64,000 nt of DNA, from assembly GCA_026260175.1 (NCBI GenBank), contig JAKCWW010000545.1, forward strand, positions 38,192 through 102,191, read 5' to 3'. The position numbers and the translations under genes were made by a program. Shown piece by piece: positions 56,791 through 64,000 of the stretch (position 1 is the first letter of the stretch; every line of letters starts with the position of its first letter). The DNA comes from Reticulitermes lucifugus (lineage: Eukaryota; Arthropoda; Insecta; Blattodea; Rhinotermitidae). The notes under the pieces were generated by a model, which was given only the letters and a program-made list of their open reading frames with translations, was not told the origin of the DNA and did no database searches.

Positions 56791-57062
56791 GGGGGCACGC
56801 GAAGGCGCAGTTGGTTGAGGCACTGCGCTACAAGCCGGAAGTTCAAGGAACTTTTCATTGACATAATCCTTTCGGCCACACCATGCCCTTGGGTCAACTC
56901 AACCTCTCTCTCAAAGGAGTACCAAATAAGTAAAGGAGGCCGGTGCTTAGGGTTGACAAACGTACCACCTTCATGTGACGATTGTCTTAAAATCTGGGAG
57001 CCTCAGCCTCCTGGCAACCTCAGGGCCTGTCCAGGCCTCTACAAGGATTGTTTTACATTTTT
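56791..57062 (+). mobile_element. SINE-B copy 3
   Basis: A box GAAGGCGCAGTTGGTTGAGG (56801-56820). The B box is damaged (AAGTTCAAGGAAC). The body has CTTTTCATTGACATAATCCT, GGAGGCCGGTGCTTAGGG and GTACCACCTTCATGTGACGA, and the tail AGCCTCAGCCTCCTGG. It could not be transcribed efficiently with this B box. Confidence 0.85.
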
Positions 57063-58090
57063 TTAGAGATTCCTTCAAATTTTGAGTCGAATAATACGAA
57101 ACCCTTATATCGCAACCGGGAGCTATAATATGGCAAATAAGTGGTAATTTGTTCCCAAAATAAAAGATAATAATTAAGAATAAAAGACAATTTAAAATCA
57201 TAAGCAAAAACTAAGCTCTGCCTCGCTGTTTCCTATTCAATTTCCCAGCTTCTAGAAGAGCAAACTGAGTTTCGAAGTATACTTTTTTTGAAAGTGACTT
57301 GATCTTATCACTACGTACACGTTTTATTATAAACTTAGAGCAGGCAATTACAAAATCAACGCTACAAAATCTGTTGGAATAAAATTAGGGCAACAGCAAA
57401 TTAGGCTGTATGAAATTTCCTGTAGTTCCTTGTTTGTGTCTAACATGGACCTGTCAATTAAAGCCGCCTGTATTATTGCTAAGGGCTTTAAGGCCAGAGT
57501 CATTAAATTAAGTTTCCGTTACTGACTAGCACCTGAAACGTACAGTGTCCTAAGTTAACAATACAACAACAACATCAACATCAGCTACACGTGCGGGCTC
57601 TCCGAACAAGTGTCTGTGTTCGCGTGACAGTAGTAGCTTTCATTACATTTCATTGCGGGACCATAAATCGTGTGCAATGAAATGTCGAACCTATGGATCG
57701 TAAAATCGCGGCCCACGGTGAGTTAGTCATCTGTGTGTGACTGACTGTCGAGAGATCAATGCTTGAAGCTAAAGTAATGTTGCAGTATATCGTAGCTAAT
57801 CGGAGAGTCATATAACTTGCGTCGTCCTCAGTGGTGCCTATATAAAAAATTGCATATTTTATGTGACCCTTGTGTATGGTCGATCCACTATGCCGTGTTT
57901 ACATCATCAAATAAGCACTACCTTTCTTCATGTAGAGTGTGGTGAGAAAAATTGATAGAGTAAACTCAAAATGAGTACGTAACTGTATCACAAGTTACGA
58001 TGAAATTTTGTTTCAGAAATCGAATAACAAGGAAGATAATAACCAACTTATAATCCGTCAAACAAAACATGTATTCTCTACAACTACAAA
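57063..58090. other. Unassigned sequence with a small hairpin
   Basis: ACATTTCATTGC (57645-57656) and GCAATGAAATGT (57674-57685) are perfect 12-bp inverted arms. Nothing else is recognised. Confidence 0.5.
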
Positions 58091-58091
58091 T

Positions 58092-58138
58092 ATCTCTATG
58101 TTTCGGCTAGTCAGCCATCGTCAGGCTGGTCACATAAA
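58092..58138 (-). ncRNA. Hammerhead-ribozyme-type motif
   Basis: Minus strand: CCAGC, CUGACGA (58118-58124), stem II GGCU/AGCC with a GACU loop, GAAAC (58100-58104). The core matches the consensus, but the flanking stem I is not obvious. No PLE protein is adjacent. Confidence 0.6.
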
Positions 58139-59155
58139 AAGATAAGAATTAAAATTTACAGCTGCAATTTTTAGACTGTGTTTTCAATCTTCACAATATT
58201 TAAATTCTACGGGCAAGTGTAAAATATATAAAAGTTAGATCTATATATATATGTATAAATAAATATTTCTAAAACTGTAGTTGGGGTGTACCTCTATCCC
58301 CTACGCTGAAATCGTATCAGTCTTAAGAAGTGAGCTTGCAGATAATATAAATATTTGAATTTGTAGAAGCGGCGTGTTTATATTTAGTAACTCACGTGTA
58401 ATACCAAGTAATGAGAGATGTAAAAATTGTTCAGGGTAGATTAAATATTAAGCATTATTTTGTTGTTTAATGCTTTTTAATGGAGTGAATTATGAGATGT
58501 CAGTATTCAATTTGTGTTGAGACATTCTTTATCACATAAAAGTAACATTTGCAATACGGAATTAATTCAAAAGTAATATATTTTTTCACATATAAAAATT
58601 TCTTGTAGGTTTAGAATTTTGACACTCCTTTTACATTTGAAGCCTAGATGTTCAATAAATAACTACCAGACTACACGTTACCCCATCTCAGTAAATATTA
58701 ATTATTATTACTCTGATTTTGTGATTTTCCTGCCCTGCACACTGAAAATTTTAGAAACATGTCTTTAAATATAATGCCCTTAATACAGAGTTATTATTAA
58801 GTTTAACAGTAGGTCTACTAATTAGGCTACATTCAGCATAGTAGGTATACCTAGTAAAGTCACAAGAATGCGGGAGTGCGTCCCCTTAGTACACGTCTGA
58901 CCCGGCACAATGGTAGTCGGGGTAATGATCATGCATCAGAGTAGGACGTGGCGGCAAATTGCAGCCACCTTCATTTCACGCTACCTCAGACACTTGTTAG
59001 CGCAGTGCAATGGAGGCGTTCTTTCTTTCGTTTTTCCTTTCTTACGTATTCGACACACGCCAACAGCGGCATATATTCTCAAAGTCACACCAACGCAGTA
59101 ACACTCTAAGCGGTCATGCTAATATTATGTTAGATATTGTCTGGGACGTAGCAAT
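58139..59155. other. Unassigned AT-rich sequence
   Basis: No recognised element or frame. Confidence 0.4.
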
Positions 59156-59159
59156 TGGA

Positions 59160-59635
59160 TGCATCAAATTGCATGAGTGGGGAACATGGTCTATCACATT
59201 GCAGAACGAACATAGAACGGCGCTTTTCTACAAGAGTGTACTGTGGAATATGCTTGGAATAAGAGGGGGATGTAAAAGGAGGATAGGAGGATGAAGAAAA
59301 TTGCATGAGTGAAGCTTCATTATTTATACTCAACGACATATATTATAAGTGTGATGAAATGATAGATGATGATATGTAGCTATGTGGCACATATGGGGAC
59401 GAAGAAAAATGCATAGAGATTTTGGGTGGGACAACATGAAGGAAAGAGGCCACTTGAAACACCTTGCAGTAGATGAAAGGATAATATTTAAATGTATCTT
59501 TAAAAAATAAGACCGGAGGGTGTGTCCTGGATTCATGTAGGTCAGGATAGAAATGAGCGGCTCTTATGAATCCGGTAATGAACCTTCAGGTTCCATAAAG
59601 TCTAGAGAATTTGTTGACTAGCGAAAAACTTTCAA
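59160..59635 (+). pseudogene. LINE copy 4, heavily diverged
   Basis: HEWGTWSITLQNEHRTALFY then KSVLWNMLGIRGG corresponds to GCETWSLTLREEHRLRVFEN RVLRRIFG of the family. Further on, CSYVAHMGT and CATTTGGGAC-type codons are followed by the 3' UTR GAACCTTCAGGTTCCATAAA and GAGAATTTGTTGACTAGC. It is much older than the copy that starts 350 bases downstream. Confidence 0.65.
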
Positions 59636-59784
59636 TTATCAAAAAGAACTTAGCTCCATGCAGTTACCACATCCTTCCTCAGACAAGCTAAAATGTACAA
59701 CATGATGAGCCTGTGTTCTTTGTACACCCTGCATGACTGATACCGCCTCAACACTCTTTATAATACGCAAATGCCTTCGTTGGT

Positions 59785-59917
59785 GCCGTGGCTGTAGCGG
59801 CCATGGGCCAGGAGGACAGTGGGCGAAGCGGCCACGTCCTTGTTGAGGCGGACATATTTTTTTGATAGGGAAGAGGATACGATTATGTGGCTGTAGCGGC
59901 CGTGGGCCAGGCGGACA
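59785..59917. repeat. GC-rich repeated motif, left set
   Basis: Three spaced copies of AGCGGCCRTGGGCCAGGMGGACA (core GTGGGCCAGGCGGACA, best at 59899-59917). The same core in reverse orientation is repeated three times at 63.27-63.35 kb. GTGGCTGTAGCGGCC occurs twice here. Confidence 0.7.
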
Positions 59918-59984
59918 TACTTTTTAGAAGGAAGAAAGAATACAAGAAATACCTGCATACCTCTATACTTCTCTAGAGATCAGA

Positions 59985-60715
59985 TTGCAGGACAAAATGA
60001 AAACATAAAGATAGATAATACCCTTTGCAAGGGTGGAACATTGAAATATTTGGGAAGGACTCTAAAGAATGGAAATTCCAGTAATGAAGAAATTAAGAGG
60101 AGATTGAAGCCGGGGAATGCTTGCCATCATTCGGTGCAGAATGTTTTGTCTTCCAGTTTGGTACCCAAAAATATAAAGATTAAAGTATACAGAACTATAA
60201 TTTTGCCTGTTGTTTTGTATGGGTGTGAAACTTGGTCTCTCACACTGAGGGAGGAAGAAAGGCTGAGGGTATTTGAGAATAGGGTGCTGAGGAGAATATT
60301 TGGGCCTAAGAGTGACGAGGTAACAGGTGAGTGGCGAAGTCTACATAACGAGAAACTTTATGCTCTGTACTCATCACCAAATATTATTCGGGTGATCATA
60401 TCGAGAAGAATGAGATGGGCGGGGTATGTAACACGTATGGGGGAGAGGAGAGGTGCATGCAGGATTTTGGTGGGGAGACCTGAGAGAATGAGACCACTTC
60501 GAAGACCTAGGCGTAGATGGGAGAATAATACGGAAATGGATGTTTAGGAAGTGGGATCGCCGCATGGACTGGATTGATCTGGCTCAGGATAGGGACAGGT
60601 GGCGAGCTCTTGTGAATGTAGTAATGAACTTCGGGTTCCATAAAATGCGGAGAATTTCTTGACTAGCTGTGGACCTGTTAGCCTCTCAAGAAGGACCCTG
60701 CTCTATGGAGGCGGA
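59985..60715 (+). mobile_element. LINE copy 5, 5'-truncated, best preserved
   Basis: It starts at ATTGCAGGACAAAATGAAAA inside the RT region and runs to the 3' UTR (CTAGCTGTGGACCTGTTAGC, CTCAAGAAGGACCCTGCTC). It is used here as the reference for the other four copies. It sits between the left GC-rich motif set and the Mutator-like pseudogene. Confidence 0.8.
60041..60547 (+). pseudogene. LINE reverse-transcriptase C-terminal domain
   Basis: A 168-codon open frame: [120 protein letters not shown]. In the parent LINE this follows the RT palm and includes the thumb and a basic C-terminal region. The catalytic motifs lie upstream of the truncation and are absent. A frameshift at TGGATGTTTAGG (60537-60548) removes the last 40 or so codons, which continue in another frame to 60640. 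The ATG is internal to the original protein. Confidence 0.85.
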
Positions 60716-60863
60716 TTTCTGTCTAGGCTGTCTACTTTCGGTCAACGGACTGTCAGATAACGGTCTGACCAATAATTGCATGTGTATGGATAACTTAAAG
60801 TATGGGTTCCCCGCCATTTTGCCTTAATCATTTGGTATTTGGTTTTGAAACAGTAAACAACTT
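60716..60863. other. Short link between the LINE and the Mutator-like frame
   Basis: No features seen. Confidence 0.4.
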
Positions 60864-62302
60864 ATGCCTGCGCGAGTCAATAAGGGAATCATGGCTGGTG
60901 AAATTGCAGCAGTTTCTACTAGAATGGGAAAACCGTCTTTGATTTTTGACGGATATCAATATCGAATTCATCGGAAAAATTCGAAGTTGATGAGTTGGGT
61001 GTGTGTTAAAGACAAGTGCGGTAAGTGCAAAGGGAAGTTAAAAACTACTTTACATTACTAAATAATTAGTAAGAAGGACCATAGTTGCGTTCCAAACCTA
61101 GCTGGAATGGAGGTTAAAGTAAAATTGGAAAACTGAATAAAGAGAGCTAGGGAAGACGTGTCTGTGCCTGTACATACAGTCTATAAGGAAGAGCTGTCAG
61201 ACACGCGAAAGGGTATGACATGTTAACAGAAATACCAAAATATGAGAATGTTAAGACTAGACTGTGTAAATAACGGCGAAAATTTCTGGGTACTGAGCAA
61301 AATCCAGAAGATAGTTTGAAAATTGTATTTCCGGAAGAAGTTTTACGTCTGGCAAATAACTCCAGCTTTCTTGAATTGATCACACTAATGACACAGGAAA
61401 TAGAATTCTCGTCTTCGCTGGGGAGGATTGTGAATATTTACTTACTTTACTTTACTATTTTCTTACATAGGAACTTATTTTTTTCTAGACGGCACATTTA
61501 AAAGTTGTCCGAGGCAATTCGCTCAATTGTATAGCTTACACGTAGATCTCGGAAGCACATCGCATGAAAACTACATATATCCCGTTCTGTTCGAACTTTT
61601 ACCGGATAAAAAAAGAAACAAAATATCATTGTTTGTTAACTCTGCTGAAGAATTGGAGTGTGTTCTGGTTACCACAAATTATAAAGGTCAATTTTGAAGC
61701 AACGGTCATCAGTGCAATAAATAAAGTCTTTCTAGACTCAGTTATTACTGGCTGTAATTTTCATTTTAATCAGTGCCTGTGGAGACAAATACAAAATATT
61801 GGTCTTACGGTGGAATACGAAGAAGATGAACAAGTCCGAATAATTTGCAATGTGTGTTGCTTTGGCATACCTACCTATCGACAAAGTAGAAGAAGGTTGG
61901 CTTATGATCATGAAAAGTGTTCCACAGAATGAGAAATTAACCTTAATTCTCGATTACTTTGTCGAGCAATGGATGGAGAATCAGAACGTTCCCATTGAGA
62001 TGTGGATCATACATCAGCATCGGCATAGGACCAACAATGCAGCCGAGAGTTCGAATTCCAAACTAAACAGTATTATAGGAAAGCAATAGCCTAACGTTTT
62101 TCTGCTGGTACAGAAATTAAAAGAACAAGCAGAGTTGGTATCTTGGCAAATGAAATTAAAGGAACTTGGACTGCCTGGCCAGAAACGAAAAAAGGCTTAC
62201 GTAAAAGAAGACGAGAGAATTGAAAGAATTATGGCTGAATACGACACATCAAATGATCTGTACAAATGTCTCAAAGCTTTAAGCTACATGAATACATTTG
62301 AA
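60864..62302 (+). pseudogene. Mutator-like (MULE) transposase with FLYWCH finger
   Basis: ATG at 60864 starts a FLYWCH-type zinc finger: LIFDGYQYRIHRKNSKLMSW, then CVKDKCGKCKGKL and, after a stop, KKDHSC. A middle part follows in other frames (EIPKYENVKTRLCK, KIVFPEEVLRLANNSSFLEL). The transposase core has FFLDGTFKSCPRQFAQLYSL (first catalytic Asp in FLDGTF, 61481-61520), IYPVLFELLPDKKRN, VNFEATVISAINKVF (the Asp expected before FEAT is Asn), GCNFHFNQCLWRQIQ (C..H box) and HQHRHRTNNAAESSNSKLNS (Glu at the third site). FLYWCH plus MULE is a known insect combination. At least five frameshifts or stops make it dead. Confidence 0.85.
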
Positions 62303-63075
62303 TAATGTGTTAATGCCAGAATGTGTGACAAAGACTTATGGTCTGCAGTTATTGTGTATGGGAATAATTATAAATAACGAACAGAAAAATGTGTTAAAAC
62401 ATATGGCCTGCAGTTATTGTGTATGGGAATAATTATAAATAACGAACTGAAAAATGTGTTAATGTCAGCTTGGGTGACGAAGACTTACGCTCTGCAGTTA
62501 TTGTGTACGGGAATAATTATAAATAACGAAAAGAATAATGTGTTAATGCCAGCTTGTGTGACGAAGACTCATGGTCTGCAGTTATTGTGTATGGAAATAA
62601 TTATAAATAACGAACAGAAAATTGTGTTAAGACTTATGGTCTGCAATTATTGTGTATGAGAATAATTACAAATAACGAACAGAAAAATATGTTAATGCCA
62701 GCTTGGGTGACGAAGACTTATGCTCTGCAGTTATTGTGTATGGGAATAATTATAAATAACGAGCAGAAAAATGTGTTAATGACAACTTGGGTGACGAAGA
62801 CTTATGACCTGCAGTAATTGTGTTTGGGAATAATTATAAATAACGAACAGAAAAATGTGTTAATGCCAGATTGTATGACAAAGACTTATGCTCTGCAGTT
62901 GTGTATGGGAATAATTATAAATAACGAAGAGAAAAATGTGTTAATGCCAGCTTGTGTGACGAAACCTTATGGTCTGCAGTCATTGTGTATGGGAATAATG
63001 ATAAATAATAAACAGAAAACTGTGTTAACGCCAGATTTTGTGACGAAGACTTATAGTCTGAAGTTATTTATATAA
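62303..63075 (+). repeat. Minisatellite, unit about 83 bp, ten units
   Basis: Each unit contains AATGTGTTAATGCCAGCTTG, GTCTGCAGTTATTGTGTATG and GGAATAATTATAAATAACGA. Units begin near 62303, 62386, 62451, 62536, 62618, 62683, 62768, 62851, 62933 and 63017; the second and fifth lack an internal piece of about 20-25 bases. It starts at the stop codon of the Mutator-like frame, so the array is probably built from that element's 3' sequence. Confidence 0.85.
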
Positions 63076-63267
63076 ATATGAAATAATGAAAATATTATTT
63101 GAGTAACTGTCTGACAAAGCTTCTTGTCTGCATGTCATAAAGACATTCACTGGTCCCAAGTTGGGAGGATAAAATGTGTGAGGGAAATTTTGCAGATAAT
63201 GGACTTGTATAACTTGCATAACCTTAGTATTCTTATCTTAATCATGTAGCAGATAAAAAGGGATCAG

Positions 63268-63350
63268 TTTAACTGTCCGCCTGAACCACGGTAATTTACA
63301 CTCTGTCCGCCTCACCCACGATTTTAGCTTGTCCGCCTGAACCACGGCCG
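63268..63350. repeat. GC-rich repeated motif, right set
   Basis: TGTCCGCCTGAACCACGG twice and TGTCCGCCTCACCCACG once. This is the reverse complement of the left set at 59.79-59.92 kb, with best match TGTCCGCCTG--CCACGGCCGC. Confidence 0.7.
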
Positions 63351-63890
63351 CCTCTCGCACGACACCCCTCCGTTAGCCGCACAGTGAACTGAGGCGTATC
63401 ACTTTCGAACCCACATGTCTGCACAGATAGTACGCGTACCGGGCCCTTTCTGAATATCTGGGATATGTTGGCGTCTAACAATTTTTGTGACATGTTTTAA
63501 AACTAGATTGTACTCGTACGTACGACACCGTTGAAGACTGTGAAGTTAATGTTACCATCACTGAATTACTTTCAATATGAAGAACATAACGCTTATTTTC
63601 GTAGAACTGTTTTTGAAATATTAATCACTAAATTTATCCGTTATGTTGATGGCATAAAAAGTGATTACATTACGTAACATACAGTAATTCTCCAGTAATA
63701 GTAATATGCGCTAAACATAGACAAATGAGGGATATCCACCTTGTGGTAAACTCGGAGCGTGAAGCTGAAGGATGCTTCAAACAATATATCGTCATTCCTT
63801 GGACGATCTTTTTTCAAACTGGGGGGTCACAAACCCATCGGATGGTCGTGGCAATTAACTCATGCGATCATAGGTTATGAGTTACTCTTA
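63351..63890. other. Unassigned sequence
   Basis: No recognised element or frame. Confidence 0.4.
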
Positions 63891-63891
63891 A

Positions 63892-63983
63892 GCCGGGATT
63901 AGACGGCGCGTGGCTCGGTTCGTTTTACGTCATAACAGACGTCACTGACAAAGAATCGTATTCAAACGCGCCGTGTAACCGGC
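63892..63983. repeat. GC-rich inverted repeat at the window edge
   Basis: GCCGGGATTAGACGGCGCG (63892-63910) is mirrored by CGCGCCGTGTAACCGGC (63967-63983). It may be a small MITE, or the first part of an element that continues past the window. Confidence 0.45.
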
Positions 63984-64000
63984 CTGGCGCGGCGCGGAGT

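Noticed and set aside
60374-60565. Minus-strand frame over the LINE at 60.4 kb
   Set aside because: Antisense shadow of the reverse-transcriptase tail.
62303-63075. A CRISPR array, considered because of regular repeats
   Set aside because: Units are contiguous 83-bp tandem repeats without unique spacers, in a eukaryotic transposon setting.

Overview
This is AT-rich, non-coding eukaryotic DNA made up almost entirely of decayed transposable elements. I found no host gene, no genuine tRNA or rRNA and no CRISPR. The element set points to an insect, most likely a cockroach or termite (Blattodea). It includes a LINE family whose reverse-transcriptase tail contains LPVVLYGCETWSLTLREE, several tRNA-derived SINE families, Penelope-like elements (PLEs) with GIY-YIG domains and hammerhead-type motifs, and BEL/Pao, Ty3/gypsy, mariner, Tigger/pogo, PIF/Harbinger and Mutator-like relics. 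The species call is inferred from familiarity with these families, not shown by the sequence.

Layout. 0-8 kb: Tigger relic, 80-bp tandem array, LINE copy 1 carrying a nested 187-bp insert, gypsy integrase tail, SINE-B with an assembly gap. 8-19 kb: SINE-A and SINE-D copies, two foldback structures, and PLE1 (15.26-16.30 kb) bounded by inverted arms. 19-25 kb: broken copy of an unnamed transposase-like ORF family next to a 16-bp array, mariner and LINE scraps, and a hammerhead-type motif at 24.48 kb. 25-38 kb: mostly empty sequence with LINE ends, a BEL/Pao integrase tail, a mariner pseudogene and SINE-A/C/D copies. 38-50 kb: LINE endonuclease scraps, a 333-bp Tigger MITE, a PLE-type foldback at 45.9-46.7 kb abutting a 751-bp Harbinger derivative, and PLE2 joined to a LINE endonuclease fragment. 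50-59 kb: SINEs and a 5'-truncated Jockey-like LINE with a clear 17-bp target-site duplication and a probable false assembly duplication. 59-64 kb: two LINE copies, a Mutator-like transposase pseudogene with FLYWCH finger, a long 83-bp minisatellite, and GC-rich motifs in opposite orientation on the two sides of the transposase block.

The recurring theme is hammerhead-ribozyme-type cores (CUGANGA - stem II - GAAA). Nine complete or decayed sites are scattered over the window on both strands; a tenth, partial core is the right arm of PLE1. Several sit at the ends of PLE-derived inverted repeats. The genes do not form a pathway: every coding relic belongs to a selfish element and nearly all are frameshifted, truncated or stop-interrupted. 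Three N-gaps (82, 82 and 50 bases) all lie inside repeats.

All family names come from reading motifs by eye; no database search was run. Boundaries given without a target-site duplication are approximate, usually to within a few tens of bases.
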